This document shows positions 9,927-20,734 of a stretch of DNA of 64,000 nucleotides, in pieces (the first letter of the stretch is position 1; the number at the start of each line of letters is the position of its first letter). A model generated the notes under the pieces. The model was not told the origin of the DNA and made no database searches. It saw only the letters and a program-made list of their open reading frames with translations. Made by a program: the position numbers and the translations under genes. The stretch is taken from contig CAJZBQ010000040.1 of NCBI GenBank assembly GCA_914767885.1, positions 372,001-436,000 of the forward strand. The letters are read 5' to 3'. This stretch comes from Blepharisma stoltei (lineage: Eukaryota > Ciliophora > Heterotrichea > Heterotrichida > Blepharismidae).

Positions 9927-10413
9927 TTCTTTTATATCAAAAATAAAACATATTAGAGCAACTGTTGGTAAATCACATTTATCCCCGATGAAAATAACAA
10001 AAGCTGATTTTTGCCTCAATTTAATATAGAGCTTTAAAATTTTATAGTTTATAATATCAGATAAGAAAAATCAATTTAAAAGCCTGTTTTAGTCAACACA
10101 ATTAGCCAATTGTCAAATCTTCAAGAACCAAAAGCACAATGTTAATAGCCAAAGATAGAGCTAATGGCCTAGAAAAATTTAGAGCATGCTCATCATATGG
10201 TATTCATAATTCTAATTCTCCACTTAACACAACCTATAAAGAATGCAATCAACCACATCTCTCTAGCTTATCAAAGAAATTAATAAGAAAACTATGTTGT
10301 TTGCTTTAATACTGAAAATATAAAATTTTGAATATTTATACCATCTGGATTATGACTCATTCATGATACCTAGGGATGAATTATACTGCTTCAGAAATAG
10401 TTTTATCTCTGAA
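9927..10413. other. Intergenic DNA
   Basis: AT-rich spacer between cathepsin L and the retroposon insertion. No gene or repeat is recognised. Confidence 0.45.
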
Positions 10414-10724
10414 GTTTCATTGAGAATCATTACATTACATTATTATCTATCACGTTTAACGTCCACTGCAGGATAGCCGTTTCCAGAGCTTTCACCCTAT
10501 TTGTCCATTTGTCGGGCCCATGGACCTCTGGATCGATCCACTTTGTTGCGCCAGGGCACGGGCAAAATACAGCGTTCCGGCTTCGACGGCTGCGTTGCCT
10601 TGCCTTCCTTGACTCAGCTCCTGCGCGTGTTCCGCCTAAGGCTCACCTTCCTCGAGTGTGCTGAGAGGTAAAACTTCGAGCCTCTTGAAGCACTTGGAGC
10701 AGTGCCTCGGCTTATACAGTTTTT

Positions 10725-12190
10725 GAGAGTCGAAAAATAGGGCCTTGGCTCTCTGGTTTACTATTCTATATCAGAATTTATTGCCCTAAATATTCTATTA
10801 GTAGCTTGCGGCTTGGTCTTCTGAAAACATATTTTATACCAAATTAATTTAACAAACCAACACATTATTAGTTTGCTAAATCTGGTCGGGATATGAAATT
10901 AAGTTTCCATATAAGAAAAAATGTCAACAGATTTTAAAAATAAATTTTCTGATACCCTTTTTTTAAGTCCCTAAATTAATTTTTATTTTCTATTATTCTT
11001 GGTCCTATATTAGAAAAAAGAGAACTACTGAGCATTCTACTGGAGATTTTAGATGATATCAATAAATAAGCTATAAGACTTCAAGAGGCATCTATCTCTC
11101 TGTCGGCATGTCACCCCATCGAATTCGTATTATTTTTTAGTTCATGTCCTATTTTTCCAGTTCAGTTCATTTTTAATGCATAATCCATAAGTCAGCATTC
11201 ACATGGAGATTTTTAGATGATATCGACACAGAAGCTCTAACACTTCAAGAGGCATCTATCTCTTTGTCGGCATGTCACCCCATTGAATTTGTATATTTTT
11301 TGTTCATGTCCTATTTCTCCAGTAACTTCCATTTTTTTTATGAATCATCTGTAAGTCAGAATTCTACTGGAGATTTTAGATGAAATCGATACAGAAGCTC
11401 TAACACTTCAAGTGGCATCTATCTCTTTATCGGCATGCCACCCCATTGAATTTGTATATTTTTTGTTCATGTACTATTTCTCCAGTTCAGTCCATTTTTT
11501 TATGAATCATCCATAAATCATCCAAGTCCAAATTCTACTGGAGATTTAGATGATATCGATACAGAAGCTCTAAGACTTCAAGAGGCATCTATCTCTTTGT
11601 CGGCATGCCACCCCATTGAATTTGTATATTTTCAGTTCATGCTCTATTTCTCAAGCTTAGTCCATTGTTTTATGAATCATCTATAAGTCAGAATTCTACT
11701 GGAGATTTTAGATGATATCGATACAAAAGCTCTAACACTTCAAGTAGCATCTATCTCTTTGTCGGCATGTCACCCCTTTCAATCTTGTGAAAATCCATCC
11801 TGCCTGCTTAATCAAAAAACCCATCCTTTATGCTTACAGGTAGCTCATCTGCAAGCCCAGCAGGAAAATCCAGAAGTTAAATTAAGTAGGCAAACTCAGC
11901 ATGCAAGCACAGCGTGCAAACAAAGAGATAGATGCCTCTTGAAGTCTTAGAGCTTCTGAATCAGAAAATTTATTTTAAAATCTGTTGACATTTTTTTCTT
12001 ATATGGAAACTGAATTTCATATCCCGACCAGATTTAGCAAACTAATAATGTGTTGGTTTGTTAAATTTAAATTTGGTATAAAATATGTTTTCAGAAGACC
12101 AAGCCGCAAGCTACTAATAGAATATTTAGGGCAATAAATTCTGATATAGAATAGTAAACCAGAGAGCCAAGGCCCTATTTTTCGACTCTC
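10725..12190. mobile_element. Nested element with ~230-bp terminal inverted repeats
   Basis: The left arm starts GAGAGTCGAAAAATAGGGCC at 10725 and its reverse complement ends at 12190. The two arms (about 10725-10955 and 11960-12190) match with few changes. The core holds five tandem repeats (11037-11790) and a short inverted copy of part of the repeat near 11916-11955. It interrupts retroposon RA, so it arrived later. No transposase-like frame is seen, which makes it a foldback-type non-autonomous element. Confidence 0.75.
11037..11790 (+). repeat. Five tandem repeats of about 165 bp
   Basis: Units begin with CTGGAGATTTTAGATGATATC-like sequence. Starts, set at TGGAG, are at 11041, 11203, 11368, 11539 and 11700, a period of 161-171 bp. 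Each unit carries CTTCAAGAGGCATCTATCTC and TCGGCATGYCACCCC. Units differ by scattered substitutions and small indels. Confidence 0.85.
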
Positions 12191-12349
12191 TAAAGCTATA
12201 TATCTGCCAGAGTTAAACTGCTATTGCTGTACAGAAGTTCTCAGAAGAAAACCTAACCCCATAAATAAAAGTGCTTGAGAAAGAGAATATTAGCCGAGCT
12301 AATTTCACTCGAACCGAATGCCATTTTATTTATGTTTCATTGAGAATCA

Positions 12350-12821
12350 GCAACTGGAATTCTATTCCATCAATCTGGAAAACTATGCTGAGTCTCATCA
12401 GTGGGTTTATTCTACTGTTTTGGGGGATTTAATAAAATTTATATTGCTTTAACCTTATCATTTCGATAGAAATCGAGTAGCAATATTTTTACTTTTGGAT
12501 GAAATAAGCAGCTATTGATATATTCAATTAATATAAACTCTTTCTTAATCATCTCTTATATATTTGCGGAATATAAAATAAAGATTTTGAAAAATGTAAA
12601 GGATATATATAAAAGCGAAATCTGAGATGTCTATACTTGAAATTTTTTATAATCATTTTAATTCTTATAACTATAAAAATTTTAACTTGGAATCTCTAAT
12701 TAAATCTTGTTTAGTAACTTATAATTATAATTAAATAATTTTTTATTATTATCTCAAAGAAAAACTTATGAAAAAGTGATTTATCATTAATAGCAGTTTT
12801 AATTAAATATATCAACCTAAA
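12350..12821. other. AT-rich spacer upstream of the coiled-coil genes
   Basis: Strongly AT-rich sequence between the retroposon and ATG 12822, with nothing recognised. Confidence 0.45.
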
Positions 12822-13871
12822 ATGGATCCTTTTCTACCTTTTGTGCCAACTCAGCATCACCAATTCGAATCAGACCCTTCTCAGCAGCTATGTCTGGTTC
12901 CTAATGATCACATTCAATCTGCTCAATCACAAATAAAATCATTAAAATTCAAAAAAGCGAAATTAAAAGCTGAACAAATCACATCCCTAGAAAACCAAGT
13001 TGCTCTTTATACTCAAAAAATCCAAGCACTAACTAAAGAAAAAACCAGCCTTTTAACATTCGAAAAAGAAAAATTGACTGAGTTTAATGCAAACTTGCTA
13101 AAATTAGAAGAAAATCATCAAGAAGAGCTAAAACAGCTCGATGCAAAAAATGACCGTGAATATCAGTTCCGAGAAGAAAAATTCGATGCCACCCTTAAAG
13201 AAGAATTCAAAAGATACTACCATCTCCGAGAAGACATGGAAGAAATGAAAGTAAAATTTGACCAAGAATTGACTACCATTATGATCGCCCATCAACAAAA
13301 ACTCAAAGAATTTGAAGATGCCTACAGCGAAAATCTAAAAGAAATAAAAAATTCTTATGACTCTTTACTGGAAAAAATGAAAGTTGACTCAGAACTCTAC
13401 GAAAATCAAATTTCTCTATTAGAGCAAGAGCATGAAAAAGAAATTGATGCCACTAAATCAAGAAAAAAAGAAGAACTTGCCTCAGAACAGTCCAAAACTG
13501 AAGAGCTCTACAAGAAAAGCAGTGTTTTAAAAGAAACTAAATGCAAACTTAAAGAAGAAAAATCTACTCTGATGAAGGTTGTTTCTGAGCTAGAAGATAT
13601 AAATAAAGAAAGACTCTCAGAAGCAGAAACCCTCAGAAATAAGCTGAATAAAACTGAAGAACAAATAGGTGAAAGAGATGAAGTTATTAATAGAAAAGAA
13701 AACACAATAAAAGAACTCCGCGCTTTTAATATCCATTTAATGAATTTTCACTTTGTCTTAAACCAAAAAATTAGCAGCTTAAAAGACGAAAGAGATCCTT
13801 TAGACGTAAAAATAAAAGAGCGTGAAGAAACTATCCGTGATATGTATACTGACTTCCCCTTGGATATCTAG
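12822..13871 (+). CDS. Coiled-coil protein resembling the C-terminal half of CFAP57 (part 1)
   Basis: 349 codons, ATG to TAG, almost entirely charged coiled coil after the first ~35 residues. The end of the protein, with ERDEVINRKENTIKEL, then FHFVLNQKISSLKDE and KIKEREETIRDMY, matches the ERDETIQDKEKRI...FKFVLDYKIKELK...IKVMKEQIQEM stretch of CFAP57/WDR65 as I recall it. CFAP57 is an axonemal inner-arm dynein regulator with N-terminal WD40 repeats, which are absent here. The next gene matches the following part of CFAP57, and only 130 bp of AT-rich DNA separates them. It may thus be one gene cut by an IES or two split genes. No TGA codon is needed. Confidence 0.75.
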   Translation: MDPFLPFVPTQHHQFESDPSQQLCLVPNDHIQSAQSQIKSLKFKKAKLKAEQITSLENQVALYTQKIQALTKEKTSLLTFEKEKLTEFNANLLKLEENHQEELKQLDAKNDREYQFREEKFDATLKEEFKRYYHLREDMEEMKVKFDQELTTIMIAHQQKLKEFEDAYSENLKEIKNSYDSLLEKMKVDSELYENQISLLEQEHEKEIDATKSRKKEELASEQSKTEELYKKSSVLKETKCKLKEEKSTLMKVVSELEDINKERLSEAETLRNKLNKTEEQIGERDEVINRKENTIKELRAFNIHLMNFHFVLNQKISSLKDERDPLDVKIKEREETIRDMYTDFPLDI

Positions 13872-14001
13872 CAAAAATTATCAAGGATTAATTTTTTTAA
13901 AATATAATATAAAAAAATAATTTAAAATTCAACTGTATAAAACCTAAAATTTAGTTTAAAAAAATTTTCCGAGTTAATTTTAAATAAATAGGGCTTTTGT
14001 A

Positions 14002-14787
14002 ATGGCTTCGTTTGCTAACAAATGGGAGAGTGAGTTGCTAGAAGAATTTTCTAATAAAAAATTATTGACTGAAAAAGTTCAAAGGCTAAAAGATAAAAAT
14101 AAAGCAGTGGATGAGCTAAACAAAACTTTAAGAAAGCAGATTTTTCAGAATAATAGAAAAATTACTTTATTTCAGAGTGATTTAGCACATTTAATTAGAA
14201 CAACTGACAGAGACCATATAGCGCTAAAATTAATGGAATTATATGATAAGCATGCAAATTCAGTGGATACTGAAGAAACTGAAACATACTCTGGAGTCAT
14301 AGGAAAAGACATCAGAGAAACTCTAATGGAAGCTAACATGCAAAAAACGCAAGAAGAAGCTTTGCAATATCATTCTTCTATTAAAGAAAAGCTGCATAAC
14401 TTCCAAAGCCAAAGCAAAAGATATCAAAAAGAAAAAACTGAGTCATTATTTAGGAAGCAGCACGAAAACGCATTTTTAATTAAAGAATGCAATGAGCTGA
14501 GGAATGAAAAAATGCAGCTCACAAAGGCAGTTTCAAAAATAAAAAATGAAGTAGAAGAGCTTTCTCGGCAGGTCAGCTTGACCTCTCCAATTGCTCCCAA
14601 GCAAATGCATCACACTGGGTCCTTGCCAGATTTATTTGACTTCAAAAATACCTCAAAATCAAAAGGCCCTGATAATAAGCTCCAAAGTATCATTACCAAG
14701 CTGGATAAAAACAGAGACAAACTATCGCAGCAGAACCTGGAAATTAAGAAACTTGAAGAGAAAATGTCTAATATATTGCAAGGATAA
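14002..14787 (+). CDS. Coiled-coil protein resembling the CFAP57 C-terminus (part 2)
   Basis: 261 codons from ATG 14002. Coiled coil runs over most of the length. The block HENAFLIKECNELRNEKMQL recalls the end of CFAP57 (ENxxLIKEINELRRE). This is the region that follows the end of the preceding gene in CFAP57, so the two are probably halves of one protein. Joining TAs at 13847 and 13989 (142 bp removed) would give TIRDMY-RAFVMASFANKW in frame, but the border is not supported by any terminal repeat. As a separate gene it starts at MASFANKWESE. Confidence 0.7.
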   Translation: MASFANKWESELLEEFSNKKLLTEKVQRLKDKNKAVDELNKTLRKQIFQNNRKITLFQSDLAHLIRTTDRDHIALKLMELYDKHANSVDTEETETYSGVIGKDIRETLMEANMQKTQEEALQYHSSIKEKLHNFQSQSKRYQKEKTESLFRKQHENAFLIKECNELRNEKMQLTKAVSKIKNEVEELSRQVSLTSPIAPKQMHHTGSLPDLFDFKNTSKSKGPDNKLQSIITKLDKNRDKLSQQNLEIKKLEEKMSNILQG

Positions 14788-14819
14788 TCTAATATTTAAA
14801 TTTGAATATTTCAAATAAT

Positions 14820-16025
14820 ATGGATACAGACAGAAGTAGAAAAAGGGCAGCGCAAAGCTGCGATAAATTTGTATGCCAATTGGTATTTTTTATAAAGGAT
14901 CTTAGTAAAGCTACAAAACCGATAGAAAAGCTCGGGTCAACTGAATATTTTCGAGCACTAAAAGGGCATAACTCACTAAGAGAATCAAAATGCAAGGGAA
15001 TAGAGCTCCCTGATGATATTGAGTATGCAATAGACAAAGCTGTAAGGCAGAGGATGCAAAAAGGCTTATTTGGGTACGATAATTCTCAAGTAATAGCACT
15101 TGAATTAGAGCTTGAAAACGCAGAAGGGAACAAAAAAGATAACGAGAAGCTATTTGATGAATTATTAAGTGAAAGGCTTGAAAATGCTGCAAAAACTATG
15201 AAAACTTCAGAAATTTCATTTGAAGATTGAAAAAGACGAAAAGCTGCTGAAGAAAGGCTAAAGAAAAAATTATTAGTCCAAGCTCTAGAAATTGAATATG
15301 AAGAAAAACTATTAGAAGCTGAAGACAAAGAAGTCAAAAAAATAGAAAGCTATAAACAAGTGAGAAACTGGGAAAGAAATAAATCAAAAGAGGAAAAAGT
15401 CAAGAAAAGTGAGAAAAATAAAGCAAAAGCTGATGAGGAAAGTGCAAAGAGAAAGAAAATTGAAGAGTCAAGCAAAGTGTATCGGGAATGATTAAAAAAT
15501 AACTTGATAAAGTTAAGGGAAAAGAAAATAAAAGAAAGAGAAGAAAAAAAGAAAATTTATGAAGAAAAAAGGAAAAAAGAGATGGAACAGATGCAGAGAA
15601 AAATGAAGGCAGAAGAAGAGTATAATGCGTGATTAACGAGAAAGTCACTATCTAAAAACAGTACACAGAGATATGAATCTTCTGAGGAGTTTTATCAAAT
15701 AAAAAAACCAATTTTGATGGCTTATTCACCAAATAGAAAAAGCACGCCTGGTGACCAGTTTATAGATTCATTTAGCGACTTCAGTGATTCCCCTCAATAC
15801 TCATCAAAAGAAGAAGAGATAGAAAAACGCGGAGATGCTCAAGTAAAAGCATCTTCAAAACCTCCATTGCCATCACAGCGTAGCAATAAATTCACAGAAA
15901 GACAAATTAAGAATGAAAACTGTCACACCTTTGAAGAGCTTTCATCGATCAGAAAATCTCCACAAGTAAACGAAGTGTCCCATGAAATTAGTGCGAATCC
16001 AGAAAGCTTTTATAGTGATATATAA
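14820..16025 (+). CDS. Charged coiled-coil protein with Trp-spaced repeats (CCDC34-like?)
   Basis: 401 codons from ATG 14820, 33 bp after the previous stop. It is open only if three TGA codons are Trp. The centre (about residues 140-290) is nearly pure Lys/Glu coiled coil with spaced Trp: VRNWERNKSKEE, VYREWLKNNL (TGA), YNAWLTRKSL (TGA). The W-[KR]-x-K pattern in a Lys/Glu helix recalls the DUF4207/CCDC34 family, which is linked to cilia, but this is by eye only. The tail is Ser-rich and polar. A TTG at 14802 lies in frame but ATG 14820 is the natural start. Confidence 0.8.
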
Positions 16026-16446
16026 TAATAAAATAGATAAAATGGTGATGATTTATAAATAAAGCTTTAATTAGGCTGATTTATCGAATATGATAATCGC
16101 AAGAAATTCTATTTTCGGGCTTATCAAAAAATTTGAAATTTAAAAATTCCCTTTCTGCGAGGATACCGCTTGCACTGAAGCCACCTGATATTCCAGAGTA
16201 TTCTTTCAGAAGTCTTAGAAATGGGCTAGCCTTAATAGCGCATCTTGGAGTCCTTCCATCAATAATGCTATTTTATTTCTACAGTATATTTATTAAATAT
16301 ATAAAACATAATGATATTGGAAATATAATCAATTTTGGCAGAAAGGGTAATAAGTATTATAGAGTTTCCTATAAATAACTCAAGATTTAATCTCATATTA
16401 GAAAATCTATTAATAAAAGTTAAACTCATCACCCTTCATTTATCAG
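16026..16446. other. Spacer between the coiled-coil gene and a pseudogene
   Basis: AT-rich, with only a short chance frame on the plus strand at 16133-16378 and no family likeness. Confidence 0.4.
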
Positions 16447-17255
16447 TTAATAGAAATATATATAATATATTTTATTTTTATCATTCCACTTGAATTTTGA
16501 GTTTATTTCAAATTTTATGATATATAGCCTCTTCAGAAGAGCCACTGTCTCATCCTCATGTCCTAGGATTATATCTATCTTTTTAATTTCCACATCTTTC
16601 CTTGGGTATTTTAAGGAAAGTGCACTAGACGTTCTCGTTAATCCTGCTATTAAATAGCGAAGCGCCAATTCAACTTTGCAACGATAAAGTATGGTTTTTG
16701 CCATCTTTTTAGTAGCCATTTTATTAATCTCTTCTCTCAGCTTCAGAAGTTTCTTTGAAGACACCTTAATCATAGCGCATTTATCTTCCCGATGTCCTCT
16801 ATTATGACAGATATTGCATTCATATAGAATAGGGTGCGAAATGGAGCATTATCCTAGGATTGTGATGCCATTCTTGAGACTATTAAGATCCTCCGTATCC
16901 TCAAAATCCCTAAATGGGGAAATTTCTTCCCCATACCTTTCCCTGATGCTGAGTTAAGATATTGTTTGATGTCTCTTTCAAGTTCCTTATCACCGGTATT
17001 GCCTAGAGCTGTCCCTCACCATCAAATAGATTTTTGAATGTGCTGATGATTATTCAAATTTATCAAATCATAGACATCACCATTCCATTCCTTTGGTGCT
17101 TTCTTGGGGTTCAACTGGTGCTTATGATACTTTTGGTGCTTAATTTTGTGTTTGTCTATAGAGTTTTTCCCTGGCCTTCTCAAAGAGAGACTCTGCACTA
17201 TTTCTATCCTTCTACCGAGTCCCTTACTCACTAGGTTACAGAGTTGGAGCCACAA
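16447..17255 (-). pseudogene. Degenerate gene with a CCHC zinc knuckle, possibly transposon-derived
   Basis: Reading from right to left, an open stretch contains WNGDVYDLINLNNHQH and GNTGDKELERDIKQYL. After a frame change comes EEISPFRDFEDTEDLNSL, then a TAA near 16847, then HPILYECNICHNRGHREDKC. The last is a CX2CX4HX4C zinc knuckle, followed by a basic helical 108-residue end. Two or more frame shifts and one stop are needed to read it through. CCHC knuckles are typical of Gag-like and LINE ORF1-like proteins and of some RNA-binding proteins. No reverse transcriptase is present, so the class is open. Confidence 0.55.
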
Positions 17256-17385
17256 ATGGGTTTTAAATCATTTTTCCTTTCTTTTTACAAGCTCATACAC
17301 CTGGATCTTACTGCCTATTAAATTTTCAGAACTTGACTGTTTGCACAGACTGAAACACTGATGAAAATATTAACTAATATAGCTT

Positions 17386-17606
17386 TACACCCCAGTTTTG
17401 GATCGGCCTTGAGCGCGCGCTCTCCCCATGCACCACCCCCTGACAGTCCCAAATATTTTTAACATGTTAAATATTAATTTGACAAGTTAAAATATTCGAG
17501 AGGGACTTTGTCAAATAAATATTTTAACATTTAAAATTTTCAGGACCGTCAGGGGGTGGGTGACATGGGGAGGGTACTTAATGGCGAGCAACCACGAGGG
17601 GTGAGC
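17386..17606. mobile_element. Third MITE-like element with TIRs (CTCCCCATG..ACCCCCTGAC)
   Basis: About 221 bp between TAs at 17386 and 17607. Inverted repeats: left CTCCCCATGCACCACCCCCT and GACAGTCC, right GACCGTCAGGGGGTGGG and GACATGGGGAG. The outermost ~25 bp of the arms match less well. The core is AT-rich. It is unrelated in its termini to families A and B and lies outside genes. Confidence 0.65.
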
Positions 17607-17607
17607 T

Positions 17608-17977
17608 ATAATAAAATGATTTCTAAATTGTGGTAAGTTCTTTGATTTTATTGATAACGTTGAGCATTCAGTTCTATTTTTACTAGCCAAAATGGGAATT
17701 TTAATTCTTCTATGGTTATGAAGGTAAATTTTGATCAGAACAATATTTTATATTACTGGTCAGTATCTTTTTCCCTTTAAGTTAAAATTGCATCACTTTT
17801 TATTTACATATGATTTATTAGTGTCAAAATAAAACCTTTAGATATTTAAATTTTTAGCTCAAAAAGCTTGAAGTATATTTATAAAATTTAATTTTTTCAT
17901 TCCAAAAATAGCGCCTTTAAATTAATTATATATTAGTATACTTTCTCTTTAAATTGTGCGAGAATATGATGCAACTT
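17608..17977. other. AT-rich spacer
   Basis: Nothing recognised between the TIR element and the small minus-strand gene. Confidence 0.4.
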
Positions 17978-18289
17978 CTAAAATATTGAGCAAGTGCATG
18001 AGCAATTGTTTCCTTGAATAATTCTTGACTTTAACAGCCTATCTAGTTCTTTGTTTTCCATATTTTCATCCATAGACACTCGTCCGGAGTGAATTGTCGT
18101 CTTTTGTGAAGGCGAGTGTGGCATGTCAATTTCTGACTCTTCTCTAATCAGTTCAAGAAACTCTGATTTTTGGGATTTTCGCTTCCCAAAGTATTTATTG
18201 TGTGCAGGAGAAGCATGCTCGCTTGCTTCCCAGCTTTCGGATACTTCTGATATTACGCTGAGCTTTGGAGAAATAGATATCGCATTCAT
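17978..18289 (-). CDS. Small hypothetical protein with a CaaX-like, Cys-rich C-terminus
   Basis: 103 codons from ATG 18289 to TAG. It begins MNAISISPKLSVISEVSES and is polar and Ser/Glu-rich, with KYFGKRKSQKSEFLELIREE in the middle. The end is CSCTCSIF. The last four residues fit a prenylation CaaX pattern and the two nearby Cys could be palmitoylated, which would tether it to membranes. That is inference. Its base composition is GC-richer than its flanks, which supports a real gene. No family is recognised. Confidence 0.55.
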   Translation of the reverse strand: MNAISISPKLSVISEVSESWEASEHASPAHNKYFGKRKSQKSEFLELIREESEIDMPHSPSQKTTIHSGRVSMDENMENKELDRLLKSRIIQGNNCSCTCSIF

Positions 18290-19788
18290 CTGATGGTTGG
18301 GTATTAATTTTTTTAATCAAAAATTAATCATGATCATATGGCAATTAAGAATTAAACAACATTAAAACTTGTGGAAAAATTTTATAGATGTGATAATTAA
18401 AAGGAAAGCTTGATTTTAAAAATTATAATTTTTGAAAATCTTTATTGGATTTTCCTGGGTTTAATTAAAAGAATTTTGCTTGCTAAGCCTATATATATTG
18501 GTATATATTGGTAAGGATATTATCAAAAATCTTGTTAGGTTGAAAGATTTTATCAATTTTTTTATTAAGAATGTAATGCTAAACTGCTTCTGCTTAGGTA
18601 TTTTATCTAGCATAATTCTGTCATATGTAATTTCGGGCAGAGATAAAAACTCTATCTTGAAGAAAACCCACAAGCTTGTGACGACTAGGTGCTGATAATC
18701 TCAATACTTATGGATATTTTATGATAGTTTTGGCATTTTGTTAGCAAATATTATTGCTTAGTTCATAATTTCTAAATAATTTATAGGCGTAAGATGATCT
18801 CTGAAGCGAATAAATTTGTGTTTATTTATCTATAGTGAATTTAAATTAGTGCTTGAATGCTTTAAGGCTATTAGTCTTGATCTAAGTCCAGTAAAAGAGA
18901 CCAATATTATGCCTGAAATTTGACCAGTCACTCCTCAATTGATAAAACATTTTTGAATTAAATAATGACTCTTAAAATGATATGATATACGGTATGTACA
19001 TGAAGTAAAGAACCAATATGGTTTAAAAAAAAGAGTCAGTGTTTGATATCAATAAGATATTATTATATTCTAGAGGTAACTTATGGTAAGAAAAAAAAAT
19101 CTTAAATTTAACGGTAAAAAAAAATTTTAGCTCCTAAAAAAAAACTTTGAAGTCACTTATTTTATAGACTTAACGGTATTATAGTTTATGCAACTACAGA
19201 TTTTTTAGTCAATATTAATATACATAAAATTCATATTGACATTCATTTTTAAATATGTGCCTTTATAATTCAAAAATGTAATCAATTCTGTTTTATTTAG
19301 GTAAAATGCATACATAAGTAGAGTCATCCTTTCCATGAGATTTTCAAATAGTTTTGCAAGTTCATCTATGCCATTATTTTTAAATCCCAAAGCTCAGATT
19401 ATCTAATATTTGATTTTCATTGTTTGCAATTTTTTGGGAAATTAGATGCTAAATCACACCACTTGAAATTTTTAAATCAGTTGATTTAAAATAATTTGCA
19501 AAACTCGAGGTAAAATATCGAACAAATAATTTTATATTAGCGGAGCATCAAAATTCCCTTTATATTAAATATTTCAGCAAAGCAGTTTTGCTAAAATTGC
19601 TGACGAGCAAGCAAAGTTGCCAATTGCAATCCCATTTATTCATAAAAATTAAATATTTTAATCCTAGTAATAGTTTAATGCTAATTGAGTATTTTTATTA
19701 TTAAAATCTAGCAAAAAAATTGGCAAATAAGAGAATTCTTAAAGACTTACATTAAATTTTAACCTATTAGTTCTTTAAGCCTTTATAC
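18290..19788. other. Gene-poor AT-rich region
   Basis: About 1.5 kb of AT-rich DNA without a convincing open frame in either strand when TAA and TAG are stops. Short open frames at 18461-18695 are AT-rich and lack family likeness. Holds nothing I can support. Confidence 0.45.
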
Positions 19789-20153
19789 TAACTCCCCCCC
19801 CTCCATGAGTGAAACAAAACCATTAGAAAAATCGCTATTTTTTGCCCAAAAACCCACCCTCCGTGAGTGAACAAAAAATTTTTTATGGAAAAAATTTTTG
19901 ATATATAAGTGATAATTAGTATAATGAAATCTAGAGCTAATTCTGTTTAATTTTAAATGAATTGCTTTTTAAAACATAAATTTTATAAAGTAAATTAATA
20001 TTTGCTTTCCAATTTTTGCGAATTAGGATTTTTTTGAATTTCGAAAAAAAATATTTTTTTAGAAAATTTATATATAAATTTTTTTAAAAAAACAAAATTA
20101 ACCCCCCTCCGTGAGTGACAAAATTTTTTTGTTCACTCACGGAGGGGGAGGAG
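19789..20153. mobile_element. Well-preserved MITE family A copy (intergenic IES)
   Basis: 365 bp, TA at both ends. The left end is ACTCCCCCCCCTCCATGAGTG, here given as ACTCCCCCCCC and TCCATGAGTG; a second block CACCCTCCGTGAGTGAAC follows about 60 bp inside. The right end has CCCCCCTCCGTGAGTG and then its inverse, GTTCACTCACGGAGGGGG. The middle is AT-rich with GATATATAAGTGATAATTAG and GAGCTAATTCTGTTTAATTT, shared with the copies in the giant genes. No coding capacity. Confidence 0.9.
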
Positions 20154-20256
20154 TAAATATCTGTTCAGGACCTAAAGCATACCATTAAAAACTGGCAGTC
20201 GAAAATATGGAATAAAAATTGAATTTTTCAGGCTATTTATTTATGAGTTAAATCAA

Positions 20257-20661
20257 CTATTTATTTAAAATTGGAGGCAGTCTTGCATCTTCTAATGTAA
20301 AAGGTCCTGAAGGGATTACATAGACACTTAAGATTTTTTCCACAAGGAGGTTTAAATTTATTCTAGCCTCAATAAATTCACACTTCTTTTTAGAGTTCAT
20401 ATAAGGATGGTATTTCCTTCTATGCACTGACAGTTGACTTATTTGCCGGTATCTCTCACCGCAAATTTTGCAAATATACGGCTTGGCTCGAGAATGGAAG
20501 TATCCGTGGTCTTTGAGACTCTGAGCAGAAGTCACTTTTTTTCCACACTTCTCGCATACGAATCTGATTTTCAGATGAAATGTGTTTACATGCCTATGCA
20601 AATTGGAATTTTTACTATATCTAAGACCGCACCCTTTATAAGGACAATTATATTTCCCCAT
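20257..20661 (-). CDS. Small C2H2 zinc-finger protein (copy 1)
   Basis: 134 codons from ATG 20661. Three C2H2 fingers: CPYKGC..HRHVNTFH, CEKCGKK..KDHGYFH and CKICGERY..SVHRRKYH. The first has CX4C spacing, the others CX2C. A ~45-residue C-terminal part ends IPSGPFTLEDARLPPILNK, almost identical in the neighbour at 21413. Probably a DNA-binding regulator. The target is unknown. The fingers are typical TFIIIA-type. Confidence 0.9.
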   Translation of the reverse strand: MGKYNCPYKGCGLRYSKNSNLHRHVNTFHLKIRFVCEKCGKKVTSAQSLKDHGYFHSRAKPYICKICGERYRQISQLSVHRRKYHPYMNSKKKCEFIEARINLNLLVEKILSVYVIPSGPFTLEDARLPPILNK

Positions 20662-20686
20662 TTTTCTTTATAAATCAAGGTATTGC

Positions 20687-20730
20687 AATTGCCCGAGGAT
20701 GGCGCTATCTTGCGCCATCCTCGGGCAATT
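20687..20730. repeat. Perfect 19-bp palindrome upstream of the zinc-finger gene
   Basis: AATTGCCCGAGGATGGCGC, loop TATCTT, then GCGCCATCCTCGGGCAATT. It is flanked by TAs at 20681 and 20733. A related palindrome lies at 63912-63963. It is 26 bp upstream of the zinc-finger start codon, within the presumed promoter. Confidence 0.85.
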
Positions 20731-20734
20731 ACTA

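Larger units (their letters stand above)
10430..12333 (-). mobile_element. Retroposon family RA, split by a nested element
   Basis: Flanked by the direct repeat GTTTCATTGAGAATCA (10414-10429 and 12334-12349), a 16-bp target-site duplication. The minus-strand 3' end carries a short repeat tail, seen on plus as TTACATTACATTATTATC at 10430. The outer parts (10450-10724 and 12191-12333) match the copies at 58430-58867 and 63487-63981: shared blocks are CAGCTCCTGCGCGTGTTCCGCC, given here as CAGCTCCTGCG and CGTGTTCCGCC, and the 5' end CTCGAACCGAATGCCATTTT. They are GC-rich against an AT-rich background. No long coding frame remains, so it is a SINE or a truncated LINE. Confidence 0.75.

Noticed and set aside
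11037-11790. CRISPR-like array
   Set aside because: Units are ~165 bp direct tandem repeats without spacers, in a eukaryotic foldback element.
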